A stretch of 64,000 nt of DNA from Marinobacter sediminum (GCF_016820575.1 NZ_JAEMQH010000002.1:62001-126000); one strand, 5' to 3'. Positions 8,720 to 17,631 are shown, counted from the first letter of the stretch. Program-made: numbers and translations. Notes: generated from the sequence alone by a model not told the origin.

Positions 8720-9381
8720 CTGGCCCGCCCGAACACCCGCTCAAAGAACCCGGCCGGCTTTACGTCGGCAACGGGCAGGTCGTCGACTTCTTCCATGGCC
8801 CGACGCCAGAAGCGCTCGGGATCGTCCAGATCAGTCACCAGTGCCCGTTCGTCCTGACTGTAGTGATTGTGGTCGCCACTCAGTCCCCTCGCCATCAGCT
8901 CCTGGGTCCACAGGTAAACAGTACCGCGTACGGTTCGCAGGAGTCGGCTGTAGACATCTCGGCTGAGGTTGATCGCAAGCTCGGCACTCAGGTTGATCTG
9001 TTGCTGCAGGACGGCCATGTCGTCTTGGGTCAGCAGCACCCGGTTGCCATCGCCTTTACGGCTGGTCAGGCAGACTTTTTCCATCGACTTGGCGTCGTCT
9101 ATCACGTCGAGGTGGCCAAATTCCTTCTTTTGAGTCTCGTTTACCGGTGCCGGAATCCAGCCATACTGAGGTGAGCGGGCGACAATGTGGCCCGGAAGAT
9201 CGCGCCGGTACGGCGGGGTCTGGTCCCGGTCCTGATAGCCTTCGAACTCGGCCCTCAGCCAGGCCGCCATTTTCTTGTGACGAAGCATCAACGCCAACGC
9301 GATGGCCGAGGGCAGGATGTGTCCAAGCAGTTCCGATGGATCTTTGGTGCGTTCCTCGAGGTGGTTCACAGATGCAGACAT
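8716..9381 (-). CDS. AbiTii-domain protein
   Basis: A 221-residue soluble protein. Residues about 14-80 (SELLGHILPSAIALALML, AAWLRAEFEGY, then TPPYRRDLPGHI) resemble the AbiTii domain, an N-terminal helical domain named from an abortive-infection protein and found in many predicted defence and effector proteins. A second helical segment (about 130-170) has the NLSRDVYSRLLRTVRG pattern that ends such domains. No nuclease, NTPase or toxin motif is visible, so it seems to be a stand-alone domain. The start at 9381 follows GGAGGACCTT. Neighbours are housekeeping genes, so a defence role is not supported by context. The family call rests on remembered patterns. Confidence 0.6.
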   Translation of the reverse strand: MSASVNHLEERTKDPSELLGHILPSAIALALMLRHKKMAAWLRAEFEGYQDRDQTPPYRRDLPGHIVARSPQYGWIPAPVNETQKKEFGHLDVIDDAKSMEKVCLTSRKGDGNRVLLTQDDMAVLQQQINLSAELAINLSRDVYSRLLRTVRGTVYLWTQELMARGLSGDHNHYSQDERALVTDLDDPERFWRRAMEEVDDLPVADVKPAGFFERVFGRAS

Positions 9382-9573
9382 AAGGTCCTCCGTGGCAGCG
9401 GAAACGAGTCGTGGCCAGTTTCGTGTCCCCGCGTTATTGTTGTTGTAAGGCAACCCACCGGAATCGAGTCGGTTGGGTGTGACTAAAAAGTAGACAGCTC
9501 CGGTAGCACCTGCCGTTGTAGATACGTTACTGCTGTGTAACAGAGCGTAAGCGAACGGGCTGAGGAGGTTGGC

Positions 9574-10230
9574 ATGAACCAGCATCAGGACTATGCGTCA
9601 CGTCGCGCCTGGATGGTGGAGAACCAGATTCTGGGCCGCGGTATTACCGCAGCTCCGGTGGTGACGGCGATGAGGCGGGTGCCCCGGGAGAAGTTTGTCT
9701 CCCCCTGTCTGATGGACGAAGCCTACGATGATGGCCCCTTGCCCATCGGTTTCGGGCAGACCATTTCCCAACCCTACATCGTGGCGTTGATGGTGGATGC
9801 GATGGATTTGACCGGTGGGGAGGTGGTGCTCGATATCGGCACCGGTTCGGGTTATGCGGCCGCGGTTGTCGCCTCGATTGCCGCCCGGGTGTTCAGTATC
9901 GAGCGGGTGCCGGAACTGGCCGAATCAGCGGCGCAGACCCTGGCGGCCGAAGGGTATGATCACGTGGTGGTGCGTTGCGGCGATGGTACCTTGGGCTGGC
10001 CTGAACAGGCGCCCTTCGATGGTATCTGTGTGGCGGCGGGAGCGCCGGTAGTGCCCGAGGCATTGAAGCAACAGTTGCGGGTGGGCGGCCATCTGGTCAT
10101 TCCGGTCGGGTCCACGCACACGGTGCAGCGCTTGCGCCGGATCACCCGGCTATCGGAGACGGAGTTCCGCGACGAGAGCCTGGGCGATGTCCGCTTTGTG
10201 CCGCTGCTCGGCGAGCAGGGATGGTCCTGA
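9574..10230 (+). CDS. pcm: Protein-L-isoaspartate O-methyltransferase
   Basis: A 218-residue SAM-dependent methyltransferase that repairs isoaspartyl residues in aged proteins. It shows PREKFVSPCLMDEAYDDGPLPIGFGQTISQPYIVALM (the PCMT substrate-binding region), the SAM motif VLDIGTGSGYAAAVVA and the GGHLVIPVG strand. Length matches the family. The ATG at 9574 follows GAGGAGG. It stands as a single gene, divergent from the AbiTii gene across 192 bp and convergent with the next gene. In many gammaproteobacteria pcm is next to surE and nlpD; that context is absent. Confidence 0.95.
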   Translation: MNQHQDYASRRAWMVENQILGRGITAAPVVTAMRRVPREKFVSPCLMDEAYDDGPLPIGFGQTISQPYIVALMVDAMDLTGGEVVLDIGTGSGYAAAVVASIAARVFSIERVPELAESAAQTLAAEGYDHVVVRCGDGTLGWPEQAPFDGICVAAGAPVVPEALKQQLRVGGHLVIPVGSTHTVQRLRRITRLSETEFRDESLGDVRFVPLLGEQGWS

Positions 10231-10257
10231 GCCATCCCGCCGCTGAAGCAGATCGGT

Positions 10258-11064
10258 TTAGCCGCTGGCGTTAGTGCTTTCGAAGATCTTGTCAGCCGAG
10301 GCGGCAACAAAACCGCTGTACAGCTCACCGTCGGCTTTCGGGTATCGCCGTGCGAACTCGTAAAAACAGCTGGGAATGGTTTCTTCCCGATCCGAGAACT
10401 GCACCGGTATCCGGTCGGCCATGGTGGAGGATTGTTCCAGCAACTCCGCCGGGGAGCCTTTCACTTCGCCACCCGAGGCATTCACCGCATAGCCGTTGTC
10501 TTTCAGTAGCTGGTTGATTTCCGGCACGGTCTGGAACTGAGTGAGGTGGTTGATACTCACCGTAAAGTGGTTGGCGCGATAGCCCCAGGCTGCCATCCAG
10601 GCCGCGTACTCGCTCTCTTCCAGCAGGGTACGGTAGGTCTGGTAGTCCACGTCCCAGTGGCGACCGGAATACAGGAAGTCGTCTGCCTTGACCCGGTCCG
10701 GGTCAACCTGAGCCACCAGATCCTTGACGATGGCCTGAAGCTCTGGCGAACACTGCTCCACCAACAACTCCGATATGAACACTTTGGGCGCATCCGGATT
10801 CGGATGTTCGTAATGCCGGGCGTAGAGTTTCTTGGCTTCAAAATGATACTCGCCCCCCTGAACGTAGCCGAGGCTCAGGAAATGCTCGGCCAGGGCATCC
10901 AGCCCGACCGGGGCCAGGTTGAAGGTGCGCAGGGCGATGTGATCGTTAATGATGGCCTGCCCCTCTTCGGCGCCCAGGATGCGGTGAATCTCCTCGGCTG
11001 AGGGGGTGACCTCCTGGTAGTTGCGCCAGAGCTGTTGGAATAGGGCATTGCGATCAGTGTGCAT
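10258..11064 (-). CDS. Short DUF1338 / 2-oxoadipate dioxygenase-like protein (HglS family)
   Basis: A 268-residue protein of the DUF1338 family. The best studied member, HglS, is an iron enzyme converting 2-oxoadipate to D-2-hydroxyglutarate in D-lysine breakdown. Candidate metal and substrate residues are all visible: His and Arg in NDHIALRTF, His in RANHFTVSINHL and Glu in SCFYEFARRY. HglS proteins are about 460 residues, so this is the short form. The start overlaps the end of astA by 11 bp, indicating cotranscription and translational coupling with arginine succinyltransferase. A function in amino-acid catabolism is likely; the exact substrate is uncertain. Confidence 0.85.
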   Translation of the reverse strand: MHTDRNALFQQLWRNYQEVTPSAEEIHRILGAEEGQAIINDHIALRTFNLAPVGLDALAEHFLSLGYVQGGEYHFEAKKLYARHYEHPNPDAPKVFISELLVEQCSPELQAIVKDLVAQVDPDRVKADDFLYSGRHWDVDYQTYRTLLEESEYAAWMAAWGYRANHFTVSINHLTQFQTVPEINQLLKDNGYAVNASGGEVKGSPAELLEQSSTMADRIPVQFSDREETIPSCFYEFARRYPKADGELYSGFVAASADKIFESTNASG

Positions 11065-12169
11065 GAACGATCTCCGGACGAAGGTGATGAGTGTTGGGTG
11101 CCACGTCGCGCTGACTACTGGCCAGAGGCAGGGCGCGGCAGCTTTGGCCCGGTTCGAGGCCCATCTGGTCGGCCAGGGCCGGGCTCAGGCACAGGCTGTT
11201 AGAGCCCGGCCGGGTGTCTGCCCCGGTCAGCACCGTGGCCCTGAATCCTGCGGTTTCAGTATTGGTGATCAGCAACGGCATGGCAATGCGCTTGCGGCTT
11301 CGTTTCTGGAATTCGGTGGCCGGCACCGCATCCACTTCAACCTGCCAGCTCTGGGACTCCCGCACGCTGCGAATCGACGCCAGCGGGCATTCTACCGTCG
11401 GGCCGGCATCGAACAGGTCCACCAGCCCCTTGTGCTGGAAACCTTCGGCCTCGAGCAGACGCAGCGCTGGCCGGGTGCGCTCGTGCACCTGACTGATCAC
11501 CGCCCTGGCTTCGGCGCTCATCAGGCAGGTGTACAGCGGGTGCGACGGCATCAGCTCGTCAATGAAATGGGTGTAGCCGGAGCCGACTAAACGTGTGGCC
11601 GAAGCAAAATCCATATCGACAAAATGGGTCTTCAGCCAGGACCAGAACGGAGACTGGCCGGCGTCGTCAGACACTCCGCGCATCTCGGCGATGACGGTAT
11701 CGGAGAACCGCTCCGGGTGGAGTGCCATAAACAGGAACCGAACCCGGGACAGCAGCTTTCCCGCATTGGCGCGACGGAATTCCGGGCGCAGGTAAAGGGA
11801 GCAAATCTCGGTGCAGCCGGTGTAGTGGTTACAGCGGGTCAGGGTTTCCACATTGCGTCGCAGGCCCAGATCCCGGGAATGGTGGGTAACGGTACTGCGG
11901 CGGAAATGGTGAAGCGGGCGGGTGCGACCGGCGGCGGCTTCAATGCCGGTGGTGCCCATGATCTCACCGGTGGTCTCATCCTCCAGCACAAACAGGTAGT
12001 GCTCGTCGCCGGGCTGAGTCACCTCGCGCTCAAAACTGGCAATAGAGTGCTCGATCTTGCGGGCCAGGGCGTCGCGATCGGGCATCAGGGACGTAAATCC
12101 GGGGCCGGATTCAACGGCAATCTGATACAGGGTATCCAGATCCGTGACGGCAATCGGGCGAATGAACAT
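11054..12169 (-). CDS. astA: Arginine N-succinyltransferase
   Basis: A 371-residue enzyme starting the arginine succinyltransferase (AST) pathway, transferring succinyl from succinyl-CoA to the arginine amino group. Visible family blocks are the N-terminal MFIRPIAVTDLDTLYQIA, NHYTGCTEICSLYLRPEFR, LSRVRFLFMALH, WSWLKTHFVDMDFASA and EGFQHKGLVDLFDAGPTVEC. The start at 12169 was chosen because AGGA lies 8 bp upstream. Only astA is present; the rest of the astBCDE pathway is not in the window. It is divergent from an Lrp-family regulator. Confidence 0.93.
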   Translation of the reverse strand: MFIRPIAVTDLDTLYQIAVESGPGFTSLMPDRDALARKIEHSIASFEREVTQPGDEHYLFVLEDETTGEIMGTTGIEAAAGRTRPLHHFRRSTVTHHSRDLGLRRNVETLTRCNHYTGCTEICSLYLRPEFRRANAGKLLSRVRFLFMALHPERFSDTVIAEMRGVSDDAGQSPFWSWLKTHFVDMDFASATRLVGSGYTHFIDELMPSHPLYTCLMSAEARAVISQVHERTRPALRLLEAEGFQHKGLVDLFDAGPTVECPLASIRSVRESQSWQVEVDAVPATEFQKRSRKRIAMPLLITNTETAGFRATVLTGADTRPGSNSLCLSPALADQMGLEPGQSCRALPLASSQRDVAPNTHHLRPEIVHAH

Positions 12170-12284
12170 GGCCTGCATCCTGAAGTGGTTTGGCACAGTA
12201 TGAACAGTGGAACTGCCGAATTGCAGATGCAGTTTGAGCGAAATGATCTATGATTGGGTCAAAATGACTAAATAGGTCGACAAA

Positions 12285-12713
12285 ATGATAGGAAAGCAGG
12301 ATCAGAAATTGCTAATGCTGCTGCGCCACAACGCCCGGGCCAGTATCACCGAGCTTGCCCGAACCCTGCATGTATCCCGGTCGACGGTGCAGAATCGCAT
12401 TGCCCGCCTTGAAGCCAGCGGTGTTATCCGGGGCTATTCGGTGCTGTTGGGTGGGGAGTTTTCAGCCAACCAGGTGGAGGCGCACGTGTCGATCAAAGTG
12501 CTGCAGAAACTGACTTCCCGAACCAATGCCGCGCTCGAGGGCATCGCCCAGGTCTCGCAGCTGTTTTCAGTCAGTGGTGAGTACGACCTGATTGCCATCG
12601 TGCAGGCCCAGTCGCTGGAAGAGCTGAGTGCCGTGCTCGACGATATTGGCAATCTGGAAGGGGTGGAGCGCACCAACTCAGCGGTGGTGTTGGAGACACG
12701 CTTCCGGCGCTAG
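12285..12713 (+). CDS. Lrp/AsnC-family transcriptional regulator
   Basis: A 142-residue feast/famine regulator. The N-terminal helix-turn-helix covers about residues 4-50 (DQKLLMLLRHNARASITELARTLHVSRSTVQNRIARLE). The C-terminal RAM ligand-binding domain (about 65-140) includes VSGEYDLIAIVQAQS. It is divergent from astA, across an 115-bp AT-rich spacer, so it probably controls the arginine catabolism operon and itself in response to an amino acid. A stem-loop with TTTT follows at 12801. Confidence 0.92.
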   Translation: MIGKQDQKLLMLLRHNARASITELARTLHVSRSTVQNRIARLEASGVIRGYSVLLGGEFSANQVEAHVSIKVLQKLTSRTNAALEGIAQVSQLFSVSGEYDLIAIVQAQSLEELSAVLDDIGNLEGVERTNSAVVLETRFRR

Positions 12714-12800
12714 TTTGCAAAGAGGGGCAGGAATCGGTCTGCCGGGGCGCTCTGTTTTGGTCAGGCGCCCAGTAGGCCTGCCCTGTCACTCTAGACCATT

Positions 12801-12824
12801 GCCCCGGTCTGTCACGGGGCTTTT
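12801..12824 (+). terminator. Rho-independent terminator after the Lrp gene
   Basis: GCCCCG (12801-12806) pairs with CGGGGC (12815-12820) and is followed directly by TTTT. A second stem with GGGCGC/GCGCCC arms lies just upstream (12745-12770). Confidence 0.65.
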
Positions 12825-12880
12825 GTGGCCAGGTGCTCAATTGTGAGCGCATTTGTCATTCTCGAAGACCATGCTGGCTA

Positions 12881-12908
12881 TTGAGAGGTGGCGAATTCCA
12901 GCTACTAT
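12881..12908 (+). promoter_or_regulatory. Candidate sigma70 promoter of the acyl-CoA ligase gene
   Basis: TTGAGA (12881-12886), 16-bp spacer, TACTAT (12903-12908), in an AT-rich stretch 64 bp before the start codon. It is the best -35/-10 pair in this gap. Confidence 0.45.
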
Positions 12909-12971
12909 AAATAAGTCCGAATACGTCCAACCTGAACTAAAAATAATGATAACAACAACAAGGAGCCGTAA

Positions 12972-14654
12972 ATGGCCATTGATCCGCGCAAGCAGACGTC
13001 GCTGCATTGTCTCTACTTCTGGGCCGAAACCTCCCCCGATGCGATTTACCTGACCCAGCCTTACCCGGACGGCCGGGTGGAAGAACTGACGTGGAAAGAG
13101 GCGGCCGATCAGGTCTCCCGGATGGCCACCTATCTCAATGGCCTGAACTTGCCGGCGCACAGCAACATCGCGCTCCTGGGCAAGAACAGCGCGCACTGGA
13201 TTCTGGCCGATCTGGCCATCTGGGCCGCTGGCCATGCCTCGGTACCTCTGTACCCGACCCTGAACGGTGAAACGGCGGCCTACGTGCTGGAGCACAGCGA
13301 GGCAAAACTGTTGTTCCTGGGCAAGATGGATGGGACCGCGGATGGCTGGAACGACATCAAGGGGCGTATCCCGGACGACCTGCCCGTGGTTTCGCTGCCG
13401 ATGTCGCCCCGGAACGACACGCCCCAGTGGCTTGATCTGATAGCCCAGAATGAGCCAGCAGAGCCCAGGCTGCCCGACCCCGATTCCCTGGCGACGCTGA
13501 TCTATACCTCAGGCAGCACCGGCCGGCCGAAAGGGGTCATGCACAGTTTCCGCACCATGATTTCCGTTGCCGACGGCTTGCAGCAGATATTCCCGGTGTC
13601 GTCCGATGAACGCATGCTGTCCTATTTGCCGCTGGCCCATGTGGCCGAGCGGGCGGCGGTAGAAACCCAGTCGCTGTATTACGGGTTTCATCTGTACTTT
13701 GCCAACTCTCTGGATACTTTCCAGGAAGACCTGCAACGGGCACGCCCAACCCTGTTTTTCTCAGTACCCCGGTTGTGGATGAAGTTCTACCTGGGGGTGA
13801 ATGCCAAGCTGCCGCCCAAGAAACAGAAGCTGCTGTTCAATATCCCGGTGGTCAAATCACTGGTGAAAAAGAAGGTGCTGAAGCAGCTTGGCCTGGATCA
13901 TTGTCGTGCCGCACTCACCGGTGCCGCGCCGCTGTCCGGGGAGATCATCGCCTGGTATCGGAATCTTGGGCTGGAATTGCTGGAGGTGTACGGCATGTCC
14001 GAGAACTTCGGCTATTCCCACGCCAACCGGCCCGGGCAGGCTAAGGTAGGCACGGTGGGCAATGCCAACCCCGGTGTTGAACATCGCATTGCCGAAGGTG
14101 GCGAGGTGGAGGTCAAGAGTCCGGGGCAGATGCTCGGCTACTTCAAGAACGAAGAGAAAACGCGGGAAGATGTCACTGACGATGGCTTTTTGAAAACCGG
14201 TGACATGGGCGAAATCGACAGCGATGGCTGCCTGCGGATTACCGGCCGGGTCAAGGATCTGTTCAAGACCTCAAAAGGCAAGTACGTGGTGCCGGTGCCC
14301 ATTGAGAGTCGTTTCAATCATCCGATGGCGGAAGTAGTGTGCGTGGCCGGTGCTAACCAGCCTCAGCCGTGCCTGATGGTGTTGCTGTCCGAGGAGGCCC
14401 GGAGCCAGCTGGAAGCGGGTGGTGACCGTGCCGAACTTGAGCGTGAACTGGCCCAGCAACTGGATGCGGTGAATGCCGAATGCGAAGCCCACGAAAAGCT
14501 GGCTTTCGTGGTGGTGGTCAAGGAGCCGTGGACCATGGAAAACGGCATGCTGACTCCCACCATGAAGATCAAGCGGAACGTGATTGAAGACTTCTACACC
14601 CGAAGGATGGACGACTGGTTCGGGCAGAAAAAGAAAGTGGTCTGGGAATTCTGA
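12972..14654 (+). CDS. AMP-forming long-chain acyl-CoA synthetase
   Basis: A 560-residue ANL-superfamily enzyme activating a carboxylic acid, probably a long-chain fatty acid, to its CoA thioester through an acyl-adenylate. It carries the P-loop LIYTSGSTGRPKGVMHSF, SYLPLAHVAERA, the adenylate motif VYGMSENFGYSHAN and the hinge/GD region FLKTGDMGEIDSDGCLRITGRVKDLFKTSKGKYVVPVPIES. The TSKGKYV form resembles eukaryote-type long-chain ligases (FAA/ACSL-like) more than E. coli FadD. The start at 12972 follows AAGGAG. It is monocistronic, with its own promoter and terminator. Confidence 0.9.
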   Translation: MAIDPRKQTSLHCLYFWAETSPDAIYLTQPYPDGRVEELTWKEAADQVSRMATYLNGLNLPAHSNIALLGKNSAHWILADLAIWAAGHASVPLYPTLNGETAAYVLEHSEAKLLFLGKMDGTADGWNDIKGRIPDDLPVVSLPMSPRNDTPQWLDLIAQNEPAEPRLPDPDSLATLIYTSGSTGRPKGVMHSFRTMISVADGLQQIFPVSSDERMLSYLPLAHVAERAAVETQSLYYGFHLYFANSLDTFQEDLQRARPTLFFSVPRLWMKFYLGVNAKLPPKKQKLLFNIPVVKSLVKKKVLKQLGLDHCRAALTGAAPLSGEIIAWYRNLGLELLEVYGMSENFGYSHANRPGQAKVGTVGNANPGVEHRIAEGGEVEVKSPGQMLGYFKNEEKTREDVTDDGFLKTGDMGEIDSDGCLRITGRVKDLFKTSKGKYVVPVPIESRFNHPMAEVVCVAGANQPQPCLMVLLSEEARSQLEAGGDRAELERELAQQLDAVNAECEAHEKLAFVVVVKEPWTMENGMLTPTMKIKRNVIEDFYTRRMDDWFGQKKKVVWEF

Positions 14655-14667
14655 ATCCTGAAAGCGA

Positions 14668-14703
14668 AAACGCCGGTGATCCCTTGCGGGAACACCGGCG
14701 TTT
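14668..14703 (+). terminator. Strong stem-loop terminator after the acyl-CoA ligase
   Basis: An 11-bp perfect stem, AAACGCCGGTG (14668-14678) pairing with CACCGGCGTTT (14693-14703), with an inner TCCC/GGGA stem. The downstream U-tract is short. It separates convergent genes and its A/T-flanked arms would allow action on both strands. Confidence 0.8.
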
Positions 14704-14760
14704 ACAAATCCTTCTGCGCTGTTACCAGTCCTGTAGCACCCACGCCTTCTCAGATCGGGT

Positions 14761-14955
14761 TCAGTGACCGCCCTGCATCTGGGTCATATCTGGCGCAACG
14801 GCTCCTGCCGTGCGCTTCCACGACCGAATCTTCCGGCTGATGAACTGAACCGCCTGCTTGGAAGCAGCACGGGTGTACTGGCGCCTGACCTCTTCACTAT
14901 TGTGGAGGATACTTGACGGCAGCGGTTGTACGGTTGCGATATGGTTCTGAGTCAT
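14761..14955 (-). CDS. Small basic protein of unknown function
   Basis: A 64-residue ORF with a strong ribosome-binding site (GGGAGGAAGG) 5 bp before the ATG. The product is basic in the middle (RRQYTRAASKQAVQFISRKIRSWKRT), probably one amphipathic helix. It is divergent from a LysR gene, a layout often seen for small DUF1127 proteins, but the DUF1127 core (L.D..L.DIG) is absent, so I do not assign it. The strong site supports real translation; function unknown. Confidence 0.6.
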   Translation of the reverse strand: MTQNHIATVQPLPSSILHNSEEVRRQYTRAASKQAVQFISRKIRSWKRTAGAVAPDMTQMQGGH

Positions 14956-15084
14956 AGCGCCTTCCTCCCTTTGTCAGGTGTATTAGTTAGCGATCTACCT
15001 TTAGCTTGGACCAAAGTATAAGGGTTCTTTTTTGCAGTAGTAATACGTTAAAATCCGTATCCACGTTGCAAATATGCAGTCATT

Positions 15085-15984
15085 ATGGATTGGGATTATC
15101 TTCGATATATACGCGCCCTGGCAATAGGCGGAACCCTCGCCAAAGCAGGCGAATTGCTGGGTGTGCATCAAACCACGGTGCTCCGTCGACTGGACCAGAT
15201 GGAAGAGTCGATGGGCGTGCAGTTTTTCGAACGGAACCGCGATGGTTTGCAGCTGACTCCGGTCGGCGAAACCGCCTTTCGTGAGGCTGATCGGCTGGCG
15301 GTCGCTATGGAAAACCTGGAGCGCAAGCTGGTGGGCCAGGATTCCGCGCCGGTGGGTAAAGTCAGGCTGGCCGCCGAAGACGCCACCCTGAATGCCTTGC
15401 TCAGCCCGATTCTGGCGGACCTGATTCGGGAGTTTCCGGATATTGAACTGGAAATTTTGACCGACAACGACGTCGCCAACCTCAGTCACCGGGAAGCCGA
15501 TCTGACCCTGCGTTGTGACAACAAGCCCCAGGCTACCCTGGACGGCGAGCGCATTGCCGCGGTCGAATCGGCGGTCTACGGGGCAGCGCGCTATTGTCGC
15601 CGCAACCGGCAGATGGATATCGAGAATGATCCGGAGGCCTGTGTCTGGATTGTGCCTGATGAAACCTTCAGTCATCTGGCTACCGGGCGCTGGTATCGCA
15701 AGCATCTGAAAAACGCCCAGTCGCTGATCCGCTGTAACAGCCTGCAGTCCATGCACGCACTGGCCTGCGCCGGTGCTGGGCTTGCGGTATTGCCGTGTTA
15801 CCTGGGCGAGGGCGCGAAGGAACTGCGCCGGCTGAGCGATCCGCTGGAAGGTGAGAGCGTTGATCTGTGGCTACACGTTAGCCAGGACACCCAGCAGATG
15901 GCCCGCGTCCGGATCGTGATGGAGTTCCTGGTGGACCGGCTTCAGGCTCTGGAATCGAGCATCGAGATCAGCGGCTCGCTCTAA
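15085..15984 (+). CDS. LysR-family transcriptional regulator
   Basis: A 299-residue LysR-type regulator. The winged helix-turn-helix is at about residues 3-60 (YLRYIRALAIGGTLAKAGELLGVHQTTVLRRLDQME), and the effector-binding domain follows from about residue 90, including the CAGAGLAVLPCYLG stretch. The HQTTVLRRL recognition helix places it with the ArgP/PerR-like subset that often acts on a neighbouring gene; the divergent 64-codon ORF is the only obvious local target. No clear ribosome-binding site precedes the start. Confidence 0.88.
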   Translation: MDWDYLRYIRALAIGGTLAKAGELLGVHQTTVLRRLDQMEESMGVQFFERNRDGLQLTPVGETAFREADRLAVAMENLERKLVGQDSAPVGKVRLAAEDATLNALLSPILADLIREFPDIELEILTDNDVANLSHREADLTLRCDNKPQATLDGERIAAVESAVYGAARYCRRNRQMDIENDPEACVWIVPDETFSHLATGRWYRKHLKNAQSLIRCNSLQSMHALACAGAGLAVLPCYLGEGAKELRRLSDPLEGESVDLWLHVSQDTQQMARVRIVMEFLVDRLQALESSIEISGSL

Positions 15985-15991
15985 AAACCAG

Positions 15992-16732
15992 TCAGCCACA
16001 GAAGGGCCAGAACTGGTACCAGCGCCAGCATTGGAATTCCTGCTCGCACGCCTGCAGCTGGTTGTCGTAGCGGAAGGCCCGGGTTTGCACCCGGCTGGCC
16101 AGGGCGGTGATGTCCGGTTTTTGGTCAAAGGTTCGGCGCTGGTAGCCGCCCCGACCCTCGTGATACGCCAGGTAAAGTTGGCGGGGGTTGTAGAAGTTGA
16201 TGCCCAGCTGCCGATGGGTCAGGTGGTTGTACCAGCCCACAAAGTCCAGGGCATATTCCATATCGGTGCGAACGGTAAACCAGCCGTCGCCGTTGGCGGC
16301 CAGGTATTCGCGCCAGGCTGGATCCAGTGCCTGGGCATAGCCGTAGGCTGAGGTCGGTCGGGTCCATGGAATCAGCCCCCAGAGTAGTGTTCTCGGCGGG
16401 CGGGCGTGGCTGCGAAACGACGATTCGTAGTACACAAACGCCATCTGGGTGGCAATGGGAGTGCCCCATCGGTGTTCGGAGTCGCGGGCGTAGTCATACC
16501 ACACCGGATGTTCCCGGAAGATTTCGCACAGATCGTCGGGATTGGCGGGCGGATCCGGCGCCAGCAGGCTGAATCTTAGTGTGGCCCATACCCCCATCAG
16601 CAAGCCGAGCACCGGTAATCCGTACCACTTCACCCGTGAACGCCAGTCATTAACGCGACGGGCTCGGCGTCCCTTGCGTCGGCGCCCGGGTTGTCGGATT
16701 TTCCCTACCAAACTGTCATCTCCAAAGCTCAT
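15992..16732 (-). CDS. Membrane-anchored lytic transglycosylase (SLT-like)
   Basis: A 246-residue protein with a very basic N-terminus (about residues 10-32), one membrane anchor (WYGLPVLGLLMGVWATLRFSL, about 36-55) and a periplasmic lysozyme-like domain. The motifs FVYYESSF (catalytic Glu), TSAYGYAQALDP and LYLAYHEGRGGYQRRTF correspond to the ES, GxxQ and AYN/EG motifs of family-1 lytic transglycosylases. It would cleave peptidoglycan glycan strands. It ends 8 bp from the convergent LysR stop. The C-terminal CEQEFQCWRWYQFWPFC with three cysteines is unusual and family-specific. Confidence 0.85.
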   Translation of the reverse strand: MSFGDDSLVGKIRQPGRRRKGRRARRVNDWRSRVKWYGLPVLGLLMGVWATLRFSLLAPDPPANPDDLCEIFREHPVWYDYARDSEHRWGTPIATQMAFVYYESSFRSHARPPRTLLWGLIPWTRPTSAYGYAQALDPAWREYLAANGDGWFTVRTDMEYALDFVGWYNHLTHRQLGINFYNPRQLYLAYHEGRGGYQRRTFDQKPDITALASRVQTRAFRYDNQLQACEQEFQCWRWYQFWPFCG

Positions 16733-16800
16733 GGATTGCTTGATGCCTGAGCGGAACCCATGTCATAAACAGGGCCTGCACATAACGAGATGGTAGATAA

Positions 16801-17631
16801 ATGAAGCTTGGCACCCTAGTTAAACCTGTTTTAGTTGCCGCCCTGCTGGTCTCCGGCAGCGCCACAGCGGCGCCGTCGGCGCAGCAGGTCCTGGCCGCGT
16901 CACCGGTGGACGACATCGTCGCCCAGTACCCGGCCATGATGAGCCAGGGTATCCGCGAGGGCCTGAAACGCACCGACCAGATACCGCCGATGGTGGCCGA
17001 AACCATTGGCTACGTGGTCAGTGGCAGTTTTCGCGCCGCTGACATTGAACGACAGATCGTGAAGGACCTGGAAGCCGGTTTGACCGATCGGCAACTGGAA
17101 GCCGTCGCGGACTGGTACCAATCGCCGGTGGCCCGAAAAATTGCCGCGGCGGAGATCGTGGCGTCGGATCCGGCCATGTGGAAAGAAATCAAGGCCAGGG
17201 CGCCGGCGCTCAACGAGAAATACCAGGGCAGTGACCGTGTCCGCCTGTTCGACCGCTTCGACCGTGCCGCCCGCGCCACCGAAAGCGCCGTGGATACGTC
17301 CATTGCGGTTCAGCTCGGTCTGGCCACTGCCATGGCCGCGTTCAGCAGCGATTCGGTCAACTACGACCAGCTCAAGCAGCGCATTGAAAGCCAGCGTGGC
17401 GCCATCCGAGGTATCGTGGAGCAACAGGTGTATGAGAGCTATCTGTTTACCTACGAAACCATCAACAACGAGGAAATGAAACAATACGTGGCGTTCCTCG
17501 AAAGTGGTCCGGGTTCGGCGTTTTCCCGGGTGGTCACCGACAGCATCCAGCAAGCCATTACCGATCCGATTGAGTCGGTTGGCAACCAGATGACACGGTT
17601 TCTTTCTCCGGAACAATCAAGCGGTCAGTGA
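16801..17631 (+). CDS. Secreted DUF2059-like protein
   Basis: A 276-residue protein with a signal peptide (about 1-23, cleavage after SGSATA). The mature part is helical and contains two repeats of a pattern seen in DUF2059 proteins: LTDRQLEAVADWYQSPVARKIAAAE and MKQYVAFLESGPGSAFSRVV. DUF2059 proteins are periplasmic with no established activity. The first codon ATG at 16801 is preceded by GATGGTAGATAA with little ribosome-binding signal. The last 74 bp overlap the convergent MBL-fold gene, so the C-terminal 24 residues are encoded opposite that gene's C-terminus. Confidence 0.7.
   Translation: MKLGTLVKPVLVAALLVSGSATAAPSAQQVLAASPVDDIVAQYPAMMSQGIREGLKRTDQIPPMVAETIGYVVSGSFRAADIERQIVKDLEAGLTDRQLEAVADWYQSPVARKIAAAEIVASDPAMWKEIKARAPALNEKYQGSDRVRLFDRFDRAARATESAVDTSIAVQLGLATAMAAFSSDSVNYDQLKQRIESQRGAIRGIVEQQVYESYLFTYETINNEEMKQYVAFLESGPGSAFSRVVTDSIQQAITDPIESVGNQMTRFLSPEQSSGQ

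Noticed and set aside
14761-14955. DUF1127 assignment for the small ORF beside the LysR gene
   Set aside because: Size and context fit, but the conserved DUF1127 core motif is absent.
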